Assembly (NCBI GenBank): GCA_021324355.1
Contig: JAJPJD010000023.1
Location: 1-42,410 of the forward strand
Direction: 5' to 3'
DNA length: 42,410 nucleotides
From: Actinomycetota bacterium
GTDB lineage: Bacteria; Actinomycetota; Acidimicrobiia; Acidimicrobiales; RAAP-2
Made by a program: the position numbers and the translations under genes. The notes under the pieces are model-generated. The model saw nothing but the letters and a program-made list of their open reading frames with translations. It did not search any database and was not told the DNA's origin. Of this stretch, positions 9,591-17,981 are shown piece after piece (within the stretch, counting starts at the first letter, position 1; each line of letters begins with the position of its first letter).

Positions 9591-10500
9591 CGGCCAGTAT
9601 CCTCCCCAAGGCGAAGGCTCTCCTTGAACGCCTGTGACCGGCATCTGGGTTGGCCCAGCTTGGCGTCGTCGGTCGGCACCGTCCCTGGGCCGAGTCGTGA
9701 ACCTCGGTGTGGCCGCCACCGGTTGCAGTTCCGGCCCCCCCTGACGCTGGCCTGCTGTGCGTACATAGAAGCGGCAGGGTAGCCGTGGAACGGCGCCGGT
9801 GCCTGCTCGCTAGACGCCATTCCCGACCCCGTGGGAACAAAATTGCACCGGGCCAGGAGGAACGGGGGGGCCGGGGGGAACGGGCGGGTCATGGCTCGGG
9901 TGCTGTCCACTGCCGCCCCTTGCGGGGTGTTTGGGGCAAGACCGCGACATCGAGAGGCCCCGGGTCCAAGCCTTGCCGGTGGGACGTTCGCCAAGCCCTG
10001 GACATTGAGTTGCCTCCCCGTGTCGGGCCGCCGGGCCCGTCAACCCTGTGGGAACGATACCGGCGCCTGGTCGGGGTTGCCTAGTCGCGAGCCTCGTCGT
10101 CATCCTGAGGGCGGCCTCGACCCCATCTGAACTGGACAAAATGACGGGGAGTCCGGCTGAGCTCGCTAGATGTCGTAAGCAGGGGTGGCCGAGCATGGGC
10201 GGAATCCCGTGAGGGGCGTCCCCCTGTGCCTTCGGGGCGGGAAGTTCTCCGGCACGAGTTGGCAGAGGGAGTAGGGGAGCGCTAGCTGGCGCGTCGTGCA
10301 CCGCGAGGGGTTCGGACGAGCGGACCCCGAACGCATTCGGCCGCTCGAAGCCACCCTCGAGGCATGCTGGGCTCTGCTCAGGCAACGTCGGGCGCGCCGA
10401 CAGGGGTAAAGGGGAAAAGGGAATCCTGACGGGGCGATCCCGATGTTGCGATCGGAGATCACGCACGACTAGCAGCGAGAGTGCCTGCAGTGACGAGAGG
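9591..10500. other. Gene-poor region upstream of the liv-type operon
   Basis: About 0.9 kb with no supported gene. The longest open frame (minus, 10523-9810) gives a Pro/Arg-rich translation with no recognisable domain and overlaps the MoaD-like gene. The stretch presumably contains the promoter of the minus-strand transport operon, but I could not pick out a convincing -35/-10 pair. It may hold decayed mobile DNA; I recognised no transposase motif. Confidence 0.5.
9864..9888 (+). other. G-rich tract, potential G-quadruplex
   Basis: Four or more runs of at least three G separated by short spacers (7 G, CC, 6 G, AAC, 3 G, C, 3 G) on the plus strand, about 275 nt upstream of the livHM start. 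The pattern fits the common G-quadruplex rule. Such tracts are frequent in high-GC DNA, so function is doubtful. Confidence 0.35.
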
Positions 10501-10797
10501 TCAGCCTCCAGCCATCGCGCCAATGACGAGTAACGGTTCTTGCCCTAGACAGACGACCGTGGGCAGCGCCCTGTCCATAGGCTCGAGCGAGAGATCTTCC
10601 TGGCAGGCGAAGAAGCGGATGAAGGGTCGCCGTTGTCGGCTGGCCGGATCTCTTAGGGTCCCTTTCAGCACCGGATACAGCGTCTCGAGGTCGTCGATCA
10701 CCTGGGACAGAGTTGCAATACCGTCCACATCCAACTGCAGCACGTGGTCTGCGCCAATCAAGGTTCGGAGGTGTTGGGGAAGGACAACCTTGATCAT
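10501..10797 (-). CDS. MoaD/ThiS-like ubiquitin-fold protein
   Basis: A 98-aa protein starting [20 protein letters not shown] and ending in GAMAGG. The beta-grasp pattern (LPQHLR, then a segment [19 protein letters not shown], then [15 protein letters not shown]) and the C-terminal Gly-Gly resemble MoaD/ThiS sulfur carriers, in which the terminal glycine is adenylated and thiocarboxylated. The ATG at 10797 overlaps the stop of the upstream beta-propeller gene by 4 nt (ATGA), so the two are translationally coupled. No moaE, thiG, moeB or other sulfur-transfer gene is visible nearby, so a role in molybdopterin or thiamine synthesis is not supported by context. The open frame extends to 10971, but that part overlaps the propeller gene and looks non-coding. 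Confidence 0.8.
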   Translation of the reverse strand: MIKVVLPQHLRTLIGADHVLQLDVDGIATLSQVIDDLETLYPVLKGTLRDPASRQRRPFIRFFACQEDLSLEPMDRALPTVVCLGQEPLLVIGAMAGG

Positions 10798-11909
10798 GGA
10801 AGCGTCTGGGCTTCGACTGAGAGCACCCGCGGCAAATCCCTCACGATAGGAATCCACGAATCTCCTGCATCGCGGGACGCGTACACCTGCCCGCCAGTCG
10901 TGCCGAAATACACGCCACAGTGGTCGAGCAAGTCGACGGCCATGGCATCTCGTAACACATTGACGTAGCAATCGGCCTGGGGGAGACCCGAACTGAGCGG
11001 TTCCCAGTCGTTTCCTCCGGTCCTGCTTCGGTAGACGCGGAGCTGACCTCCCGGCGGGTAATGCTCCGAGTCACTAGTGATAGGCACGACGTAGATCGTC
11101 TCGGGATCATGCGCGTGCACTGCGATCGGAAATCCAAAGTCGCTCGGGAGGTTGCCGCTAATCTCATTCCAGGTTTCCCCGTTGTCGTCACTGCGCATTA
11201 CATCCCAATGCTTCTGCATGTACAGGACATTCGGACGGTCACGGTGTCGTGCGATTCGGTGGACGCAGTGGCCGACGTCTGCTTCGGGGTCGGGGAGACC
11301 TTCAGATCGGAGTCCATGGTTGCCGGGAACCCACGTCCTGCCGGCATCATCGCTTCGGAAAACCCCCGCTGCCGATATCGCGACGTGAAGTCGAGCATTG
11401 TCGGTCGGGTCGACGAGGATGGTGTGTACGCACATTCCACCGGCCCCAGGCTGCCAGTTCGGGCTGGATCGGTGGGTCCGTAGCCCGGATAGCTCTGTCC
11501 AGCCGACTCCGCCATCGCGTGACTCGAAGAGAGCGGCATCCTCGACGCCGGCGTACAAAATGTCCGGATCATCCCAGGATGGCTCCAGATGCCAGACCCG
11601 GGCGAACTCCCAAGGATGGGGCGTTCCGTCATACCACTGGTGCGTCCCTGGAGCGGTCATATAGGAAAATTCGTTTCCAACCGGCCGCCAAGTAGCACCT
11701 CCGTCATCAGAACGCTGAATGAGTTGCCCGAACCATCCAGTCGATTGTGACGCGTACAACCTGTCCGGGTCACTTGGACTTCCAGTGACGTGGTAGACCT
11801 CCCAGCCTCCGAAGAGGGGTCCAGCTACGTTCCAACTGGATCTCGTCCCGTCGGCAGTGAGAATGAACGCGCCCTTCTGGGTCCCAACGAGTATTCGAAC
11901 TGCGGTCAT
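10794..11909 (-). CDS. Asp-box (BNR) repeat beta-propeller protein
   Basis: A 371-aa protein with repeated Asp-box motifs (S-x-D-x-G-x-x-W): [43 protein letters not shown], and a degenerate RSRTGGNDW. This predicts a sialidase/sortilin-type beta-propeller. Such proteins are often annotated as glycosyl hydrolase or exo-alpha-sialidase, but I see no sialidase active-site FRIP motif, so an enzymatic role is uncertain. There is no signal peptide, so it is probably cytoplasmic. The ATG at 11909 ([15 protein letters not shown]) is preceded by GAAGGG at proper spacing; upstream in-frame ATGs at 11918 and 11957 are less well placed. It is coupled to the MoaD/ThiS-like gene by a 4-nt overlap, which suggests that the two act together. 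Confidence 0.8.
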   Translation of the reverse strand: MTAVRILVGTQKGAFILTADGTRSSWNVAGPLFGGWEVYHVTGSPSDPDRLYASQSTGWFGQLIQRSDDGGATWRPVGNEFSYMTAPGTHQWYDGTPHPWEFARVWHLEPSWDDPDILYAGVEDAALFESRDGGVGWTELSGLRTHRSSPNWQPGAGGMCVHTILVDPTDNARLHVAISAAGVFRSDDAGRTWVPGNHGLRSEGLPDPEADVGHCVHRIARHRDRPNVLYMQKHWDVMRSDDNGETWNEISGNLPSDFGFPIAVHAHDPETIYVVPITSDSEHYPPGGQLRVYRSRTGGNDWEPLSSGLPQADCYVNVLRDAMAVDLLDHCGVYFGTTGGQVYASRDAGDSWIPIVRDLPRVLSVEAQTLP

Positions 11910-12086
11910 TCTGCTCATCCCTTCGCGAGTGAGGGCGAGGTCCATTGCCGACCGCAAGAGGGAACTCCAGCTTGTGGCCTGAGCACATGAAGCACGCTGA
12001 CACCAAACCCAGTGTTACCAAGGTAAGGCTAGGCCTTTTCTCGGCCGCCGTCATGTGGCAGCTGCCGACGTCACAGCGCAAGAGTG

Positions 12087-13121
12087 CTAGGGGCTCGATG
12101 TCTTTCGCCCCTTGGCGCGGCTAGGAGCAACCCTAGGAGCCTCCCCCGGCATTTTCGGATACACGGGCGGCCACGGGGCATCAGGCAGGCCCGCTGCTCG
12201 ATCCCGCTCGTAGAGGTCCAGGAGCGGTTCTATCGATTGACCACCGATTTCTGACCTGCTCCATGGATCGCCTTCATTTCGCAACCTGGCTGGGACGGTC
12301 GCGATGGTGAGGGAATCGGGTTCGATTGACTCCAGGTCCTCCCAATCGAAGGGCGTTGAGACCTGGGCTCCAGGTCGAGCTCGTACCGACCAAGCCCCGA
12401 ACATCGTCTTATGCGGGGCGTTTTGATTAAAATCGACAAAGACCCGGCGCCCGCGCTCTTCCTTCCACCACGCAGCGGTGATCAGGTCCTTTCGTCGGCG
12501 CTCAAGCTCTCGAGCCACCGCCACTGCCGCCGCTCGCACCTCATATGAAGTCCAGCGAGGCTCGAGAGTGCAGTAGATGTGGATGCCTCGGTTTCCGGTG
12601 GTTTTCGGCAGTCCGACAAGATCGAACTCGGACAGTAACCGCCGAGCTTCCGCAGCTGCCTCCTGGACCATCGCGAAGCTCACTCCGGGGGCCGGGTCGA
12701 GGTCTAGGCGGAGTTGATCAGCATGGTCGAGGTCTTCGGTTCGGGACGGCCAAACGTGAAAGCCAAGACAGGCGAGGTTGACTGCCCAAATCACGTGAGC
12801 GAGGTCGGCCACTACGAGGGCCCTCGACGTGGTCCCGTTGGGGGTCGACACCACCGCGGTCTCGAGCCACTTGGGCCGTCCGTCGGGCACCCGTTTCTGA
12901 AAAAAGGAAGGCCCGCTTGCCCCGTGTGGAAATCGTTGAAGGAGGACGGGCCTTCCCCCTGTTGCTCGAAGGAGCGGCTCTTCGACTGATCGGTAGTAAT
13001 TGACGAGGTCAAGTTTCGTCTCGCGTCGTTCGTCGAACAGCACCCGTTCGGGGTTTGTGATCTGGACCTCGCGTCCGGCGACCTCAAGCGTTAGCGAACC
13101 TCCGCTCTCCAGGTCGGGCAT
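12087..13121 (-). CDS. Stand-alone LigD-type polymerase/primase domain protein
   Basis: A 344-aa archaeo-eukaryotic primase-superfamily polymerase like the polymerase domain of LigD, used in non-homologous end joining and other gap filling. It contains DLDP with the catalytic Asp pair at residues 140 and 142, KTTGNRGIH (173-181; the family's nucleotide-binding SGGKGLH-type motif) and VDFNQN (229-234) with the third acidic residue. The N-terminus (LTNPERVLF-like, here ITNPERVLFD) is also typical. No ligase or phosphoesterase domain is attached, and no Ku gene is in the window, so it resembles the separate PolD1/PolD2-type enzymes of mycobacteria. The ATG at 13121 lacks a clear ribosome binding site, but TACAGT lies 7 nt upstream, as expected for a leaderless transcript. 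The PAC2 gene is divergent. Confidence 0.87.
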   Translation of the reverse strand: MPDLESGGSLTLEVAGREVQITNPERVLFDERRETKLDLVNYYRSVEEPLLRATGGRPVLLQRFPHGASGPSFFQKRVPDGRPKWLETAVVSTPNGTTSRALVVADLAHVIWAVNLACLGFHVWPSRTEDLDHADQLRLDLDPAPGVSFAMVQEAAAEARRLLSEFDLVGLPKTTGNRGIHIYCTLEPRWTSYEVRAAAVAVARELERRRKDLITAAWWKEERGRRVFVDFNQNAPHKTMFGAWSVRARPGAQVSTPFDWEDLESIEPDSLTIATVPARLRNEGDPWSRSEIGGQSIEPLLDLYERDRAAGLPDAPWPPVYPKMPGEAPRVAPSRAKGRKTSSP

Positions 13122-13221
13122 GGAAAGTACTGTAGGCGCTCGCTGGCTGGGAGGCTCCAGGAATCTCGAGGTCAGGACCTGGTAACGCCGATCGGCCGAG
13201 TGAGTCTCTGGGGGCGCTACC

Positions 13222-14088
13222 GTGCGGGATGTGGACGCGCTTGATTGGACAAGCCGGCCGTCGCTCGATCGGCCAGTAATGCTGGCAGCCTTCGAGGGAT
13301 GGACGGACGCTGGTGGTGCCGCGACCTGCGCCGTCGGATATCTGGCCGAGCAGTGGCACTCGCATGCCTTTGCGTCGATCGACCCGGAGGATTTTTACGA
13401 CTTCACGTCGGTACGGCCACAGGTTCGCTTGGGGACAGACAACCAACGCGAGATTGTCTGGCCCCAGAATCGTTTTCTTTCAGGACGCACTCAAGAAGGC
13501 CGCGACGTCGTGCTCCTGCTTGGAGTGGAACCACAGCTGCGCTGGCGGACCTTTGGCCAGTGCGTGACATCTGTTGCGGAGTCGCTTGGAGTGGAGGCCG
13601 TTTTCACCTTCGGCGCCATGCTGACCGATGTTCCTCACACCCGGGCGACTCCAGTCCGTGTCTCGAGCGCGGATCCAGGCCTCGCGTTACGGTTCGGCCT
13701 TTCGGCGCCTCGATACCAAGGCCCTACCGGGATTGTCGGTGTGCTCCAACACGCCTTTGCCAAGGTCGGAATCCCCGTAGCGTCACTGATGGCCCAGGTA
13801 CCGCACTACGTACCGAGCACGCCATCTCCCAAGGCAGCCCTGGCGCTGGTGCGACGGATCTCCACGATGCTCGAGATGTCCGTCAAGACATCGAGCCTCG
13901 AATGGGCGGCTGCTCGGTACGAGCGCGAGGTGAGTGAGGTCGTCGCTGCCGACGATGACATCGCGAGCTATGTGCGGCAGCTCGAGCGGCGAGCCGATGG
14001 CGGGGAGCTCGGCGACATGGTGAATGGGGACAACCTGGTTGAAGAGCTTGAGCGGTTCCTGCGTGAACAGGGCGGATCTCAGTCCTAG
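13222..14088 (+). CDS. PAC2 family protein (proteasome assembly chaperone-like)
   Basis: A 288-aa protein with the PAC2 signature near its start (PVMLAAFEGWTDAGGAA, residues about 18-34), followed by alternating strands and helices including VEAVFTFGAMLTDVPHTR and YQGPTGIVGVLQHAF, and an acidic helical C-terminus. Actinobacterial PAC2 proteins are common but their role is unproven; the name comes from eukaryotic proteasome assembly chaperones. It starts with GTG at 13222. It is divergent from the LigD-type polymerase, with about 100 nt between them. No proteasome gene is in the window. Confidence 0.85.
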   Translation: MRDVDALDWTSRPSLDRPVMLAAFEGWTDAGGAATCAVGYLAEQWHSHAFASIDPEDFYDFTSVRPQVRLGTDNQREIVWPQNRFLSGRTQEGRDVVLLLGVEPQLRWRTFGQCVTSVAESLGVEAVFTFGAMLTDVPHTRATPVRVSSADPGLALRFGLSAPRYQGPTGIVGVLQHAFAKVGIPVASLMAQVPHYVPSTPSPKAALALVRRISTMLEMSVKTSSLEWAAARYEREVSEVVAADDDIASYVRQLERRADGGELGDMVNGDNLVEELERFLREQGGSQS

Positions 14089-14287
14089 CGAGCTCACTGA
14101 TTTGGCCTAGCCGACTTGACAGGGGAGGTGAGGCGCGGCGATTTGAGCTGGGACCGAGGTGTGGCGTGCCCTTGAGTTCCCGTTGGCCATGTCAGGGCAC
14201 GAGTCGACGGAGATCGCTTCCGGCGACACGCTCGCATGTGATCTTGAGATCCTTCGGGATTGGGCTGAGGCCAGCTGGATCCTCGGA

Positions 14288-15404
14288 TCAGCGCATCGTA
14301 CGGAAGCAAGCTCGAACTTCATCGACGAACAACTCAGGTTGTTCGAAGGCTGCGAAGTGCCCGCCTACATTCAGTTCGTTCCAGTATCGAAGATCGCTAA
14401 AGCGTCTGCGTGCCCAACGCCGGGAGACGCGAAAGATTTCCTTGGGAAAGACCGAAACACCGGTCGGTGCGGTAACCGGCGCTGCGGAAAACGACCTGAA
14501 GCTCTCCCAGTAGAGGCGGGCTGACGAAGCCGCCGTGGCTGGGAGCCAATAAAGCATGACATTGTCGAGGATGCGATCGGCACCGAGAACAGCCACTGGG
14601 TCTCCCTGAGTATCAGTCCAGGACCAAAACTTTTCGAGTATCCAGGCGCACTGCCCCGCAGGGGAGTCGACGAGTCCGTAGCCGAGCGTCTGTGGTCGGG
14701 TCGACTGAATGTTCGCGTAACCCGAATCCCATCGTCAGAGCAGCTCGTTCATGCTCGTCGATGTCTGCCATCTCCTCAGAGCTCGGCACGTAGATCACCA
14801 TATTGAGGTGGATCCCGACCAGGTGTTCTGGGTCAGTGGTCGTGAGTGCGGTCGACACAGCCGATCCCCAGTCCCCTCCTTGAGCCCCGTACCTTGTGTA
14901 ACCCAGCTTGGCCATCAGCTGGGCCCAGGCCGCTGCGATGCGATCGACACCCCACCCGGGCGCGCTGGGCTTGTCGCTGAAGCCGTAGCCGGGCAGAGAG
15001 GGGCACACGACATGAAAGGCATCGCCAGGATCGCCTCCGTAGCGGCTCGGATCGCTCAAGGGGCCGACGACATCAAGGAATTCGATAACCGAGCCTGGCC
15101 ATCCGTGAGTCAGGACCAGGGGCAGGGCATCGGGTTCGGGAGAGGGCACATGGATGAAGTGGATACCGACTCCGTCGATATCGGTGCGGTACTGCGGATA
15201 TTCGTTCAGTAGCGCTTCGCGGGCGCGCCAGTTATAGACATCGGCCCAGTACTCACACAGTTCGCGCACATAGGTCAGTGGCGTGCCCTGACTCCAGTCT
15301 GTGACTGGCTCGGCTTCGGGCCAGCGCGTGTTGTGCAAACGTTCGCTGAGATCCTGGAGGACATCGTCGGGAATCTGAACGGTGAATGGGATGATCTCGG
15401 CCAT
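14288..15404 (-). pseudogene. Epoxide hydrolase, broken by one frameshift
   Basis: The ATG at 15404 has AGGAAGGA upstream and begins MAEIIPFTVQIPDDVLQDL, the N-terminal domain of microsomal-type epoxide hydrolases. Next come the oxyanion motif HGWPGS, the nucleophile elbow GGDWGS and LPGYGFS. Near 14730 the frame shifts by one base: the original frame continues with unrelated sequence to 14613, while the next frame continues the family sequence (RWDSGYANIQSTRPQTLGYG, then SPAGQCAWILEKFWSWTD) and ends at 14288 with the catalytic His region NVGGHFAAFEQPELF. Joined, the protein would be about 370 aa, close to the usual length. Either the gene is inactivated or there is a single-base sequence error; everything else looks intact. 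Related enzymes open epoxides to diols. Confidence 0.8.
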
Positions 15405-15574
15405 TGCTATCCTTCCTGGTTCGAAGGTGTCGTCGGGGCTGCTGTGGGCGGCTCCAGCTCTTCAGAAGACCTGGGCGACATGGTCTTCGAGGTGAAACTC
15501 CCCGTCAAGCTCGGCCGTCAGCACCGGCATGCTGGTGTTGCATTCATCCTCGTTGGATCATCTACGGTGGCGCA

Positions 15575-16423
15575 GTGGCTCACGCCCGGCGCGATCCACC
15601 AGCTTCATGGCTTACCCGGCCCGGCCCCTTACGGGTCCCGGAGGTCACCGTCTTCTTCTGGGTGATCAAGGGGCTGTCCACCGCGATGGGCGAGGCCACA
15701 TCGGACTTCTTGGTGCACACGATCGCCCCGGTGGTTGCGGTCTTGCTCGGGTTTGGAGCGTTCGTAACCGCACTGGGGTTCCAGTTCCGGCGGGGCCGCT
15801 ACTCCGCATGGACCTACTGGTTCGCGGTGACCATGGTGGGCACCTTCGGGACCATGGCCGCCGATGTGCTTCACGTCGGACTGGGCGTTCCCTACGTGGT
15901 GTCGACCGTTCTCTACGCGGTGGTACTGGCGGTCGTCTTTATCGCCTGGTACTGGACTGAGCACACCTTGTCGATCCACGCTATCGACACGCCGCGGCGG
16001 GAAGCTTTCTACTGGGCCGCGGTGGTCGCCACGTTCGCGATGGGGACCGCGCTCGGGGACCTCACCGCCACCACCATTGGGCTCGGCTACCTGCCGTCAG
16101 CGGTCCTGTTCGCTGGCGTGATCGCGATCCCGGCCATTGGGTTCCGATTTTTCGCCTGGAATGGGGTCTTCTCGTTCTGGTTTGCCTATGTGGTCACGAG
16201 GCCACTGGGTGCGTCGATTGCTGACGGCCTGGGCAAGCCCAAGGATGTGAGCGGGTTGGGCCTGGGAGACGGATGGGTTGCGCTGGCTTTCGGGGTGCTC
16301 ATCTTCGTGCTGGTCTGGTATCTGGCCGCGACCAGGCGCGATGTCCAGGGTCAGCCGGCCCCCCGGGCCGCTGGCGCTACGCGGGTCGTGGCTCGCTATC
16401 GAGCGCAGGTCCGGCCCCGCTAG
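15575..16423 (+). CDS. COG4705-like membrane-anchored protein
   Basis: An integral membrane protein of about 282 aa. It carries the typical opening VPEVTVFFWVIKGLSTAMGE and a repeated pattern: helix, W-A/W-F, VGTxxxD, then a GLGxPY/GLGYLPS turn (near ADVLHVGLGVPY and LTATTIGLGYLPS). Both repeats are visible, followed by KDVSGLGLGDGW and a last helix. The function of the family is unknown. The open frame begins with TTG at 15404, but the first 57 codons look non-coding and overlap the divergent epoxide hydrolase start; I chose the GTG at 15575, without a strong ribosome binding site. An ATG in another frame lies just before the conserved part, so a small indel here is possible. Confidence 0.65.
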   Translation: MAHARRDPPASWLTRPGPLRVPEVTVFFWVIKGLSTAMGEATSDFLVHTIAPVVAVLLGFGAFVTALGFQFRRGRYSAWTYWFAVTMVGTFGTMAADVLHVGLGVPYVVSTVLYAVVLAVVFIAWYWTEHTLSIHAIDTPRREAFYWAAVVATFAMGTALGDLTATTIGLGYLPSAVLFAGVIAIPAIGFRFFAWNGVFSFWFAYVVTRPLGASIADGLGKPKDVSGLGLGDGWVALAFGVLIFVLVWYLAATRRDVQGQPAPRAAGATRVVARYRAQVRPR

Positions 16424-16582
16424 GCGCTGAGCCGACGCTCTTCAGTGGCCGTCCGGACCATGCCAGTCTGCGATGTCGCGGTCGGGGCCCCGGGCATCCG
16501 CCCCGGCCCTCCCAACGCGGTCTGGTTCCTAGGTTTCTCCGTGTCCTGGCCAACGCCCGCATAGCATTCCCAGCGGCGCGGT

Positions 16583-17014
16583 ATGAATGCGTGTGTGACG
16601 GCGACCCGCGAGTTCGCTCCGAGTGCCAGGGCCGTCCGAGCGGCCCGGATGTTCGCTGCCACGACGGCTATCGGTTGGGGGGTTGATCCCACCGAGGTGG
16701 AGACGGTCGTCGGCGAGCTTGCCGCGAACGCGTACGCCCACGCCCGCAGCCCCTTCACCGTCTCGCTGCGGCGGGTCGACGCCCATCTCGAGGTGGAGGT
16801 CGCCGACCGCTCCTTCCGGATGCCGGTCGTCGCCACCGGCATCCCTCCCGACGCGCCGCGGGGACGGGGCCTGCTTATGGTGGGGTCCATCGCCTCATCC
16901 TGGGGGGCCCGGCCGACCCAGGCGGGCAAGGTCGTGTGGGCCGAGCTGGCCACACGAGCATTGCGCATTGCCACGATCCCTCCTCAGGATCGGCGAGAAC
17001 GATCCGGCCGATGA
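16583..17014 (+). CDS. RsbW-like ATP-binding protein (HATPase_c fold, possible anti-sigma factor)
   Basis: A 143-aa single-domain GHKL ATPase of the type used by Streptomyces and relatives as anti-sigma factors or serine kinases. The N-box is ELAANAYAHA (residues 45-54), the G1-like segment is VADRSFRMP (73-81) and the G2 box is GRGLLMV (94-100). The start TREFAPSARAVRAAR is typical. I used the ATG at 16583; a nearby GTG is an alternative. No sigma factor or anti-anti-sigma gene is adjacent, so the partner is unknown. It is convergent with the PEP mutase-like gene, with only 16 nt between the ends. Confidence 0.8.
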   Translation: MNACVTATREFAPSARAVRAARMFAATTAIGWGVDPTEVETVVGELAANAYAHARSPFTVSLRRVDAHLEVEVADRSFRMPVVATGIPPDAPRGRGLLMVGSIASSWGARPTQAGKVVWAELATRALRIATIPPQDRRERSGR

Positions 17015-17030
17015 CGGCAGGCGACGCCCC

Positions 17031-17981
17031 TCAGTCGGACACCCCAAAGTGGCGTGCGGTGTGCTCTGAGGCAAAGACGGAGCCGCCCGTCGTGGTCCCT
17101 CTCGGAAGGTAACGCTCCTCCATGGCGCGGAGCCGTTCGAGCGTAGCTACCCGACGGCGGTCACCAGTGCCGTAGCGGGCGAAATACTCCTCAATCACCT
17201 GCGGGCCGCGCTCTGCGATCTCCCGATACAATGCGCCGTACATCTGGACCGCCAACGGAATGGCCGACGTGTAGCAGTAGGCCGCAATGCCCAATTCTCG
17301 GTTTTCTTCGTGAGTGAGATTCCTCGGAAGGGCGAACATCGTGCAGATCAAGGGTCCCGAGACGGCCTCTCGGACTGCCCGAAGCTCATCTACCGAGCGA
17401 GGCGCTTCGATGTACAGCACATCGGCGCCTCCCTCTTTGTACGCACGGAGGCGATCAATCGCCTCATCGAGACCAGACGAGTTGACAGCGGCTAGAGCAT
17501 CGCAGCGCGCCACGATGACGAAGTCCGGGTCGATGGCCGCCCGAGTGTCCGCCGCGATGCGGAATTTCGCAACCGCCTCTTCAATAGGGATGACTTGCTT
17601 TCCGACCATCCCCCCGAACCGCTTTGATTCCAAAGGTTGGTCCTCGATCGTAATTCCGGCGACTCCAGCCCGGAGAAAATCCTGGACGGCGCGTTCGACC
17701 GTGAAGATACCTCCGAAGCAGACATCGGCATCGACCCAGACAGGAATGTCGAGCGCGTTCGCGTAGTAACCGGCAATGGTCACCGACTCCGTTAGCGTGA
17801 TCGTCCCATTGTCGGGACGTCCGGTTATCCCACCGATCACCGAGCCAGCTGCGATGTAGACAGCGGGATGACCGATCTCCTGCAGCATGAGAGCATGGTT
17901 GACGGTCGGGGGGCAGGCGAACTCGAAGGGCTCAGGGTCGAGAAACAGGGCCTTGAGGCGGCTCGTCATTGCTTCGGTCAT
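17031..17981 (-). CDS. Isocitrate lyase/PEP mutase family protein
   Basis: A 316-aa TIM-barrel enzyme of the superfamily that cleaves or rearranges C-C and P-C bonds in 2-oxo- or 2-hydroxyacids. Metal-binding DAD (84-86), TIEDQ (111-115) and VARCDA (157-162) are present. The active-site loop usually reading KKCGH is KRFGG here (120-124), so the catalytic Cys of isocitrate and methylisocitrate lyases is absent; a lyase, hydrolase or decarboxylase with a different substrate is more likely. The ATG at 17981 overlaps the stop of the amidohydrolase gene by 4 nt (ATGA). It ends the minus-strand operon P450-1, amidohydrolase, this gene, which starts at the operator near 20.39 kb, and it may carry out a carbon-carbon cleavage late in the pathway. 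Confidence 0.82.
   Translation of the reverse strand: MTEAMTSRLKALFLDPEPFEFACPPTVNHALMLQEIGHPAVYIAAGSVIGGITGRPDNGTITLTESVTIAGYYANALDIPVWVDADVCFGGIFTVERAVQDFLRAGVAGITIEDQPLESKRFGGMVGKQVIPIEEAVAKFRIAADTRAAIDPDFVIVARCDALAAVNSSGLDEAIDRLRAYKEGGADVLYIEAPRSVDELRAVREAVSGPLICTMFALPRNLTHEENRELGIAAYCYTSAIPLAVQMYGALYREIAERGPQVIEEYFARYGTGDRRRVATLERLRAMEERYLPRGTTTGGSVFASEHTARHFGVSD

Noticed and set aside
9810-10523. Open frame of 237 codons on the minus strand
   Set aside because: The translation is Pro/Arg-rich with no domain, it overlaps the MoaD-like gene end, and the start has no ribosome binding site.
14288-14596. A separate small gene of 102 codons (minus)
   Set aside because: Its sequence is the C-terminal part of the epoxide hydrolase, displaced by a frameshift, not an independent gene.
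15404-15574. N-terminal extension of the COG4705-like protein from TTG
   Set aside because: The translation is Arg/Cys-rich, unlike the family, and it begins at the start codon of the divergent epoxide hydrolase.
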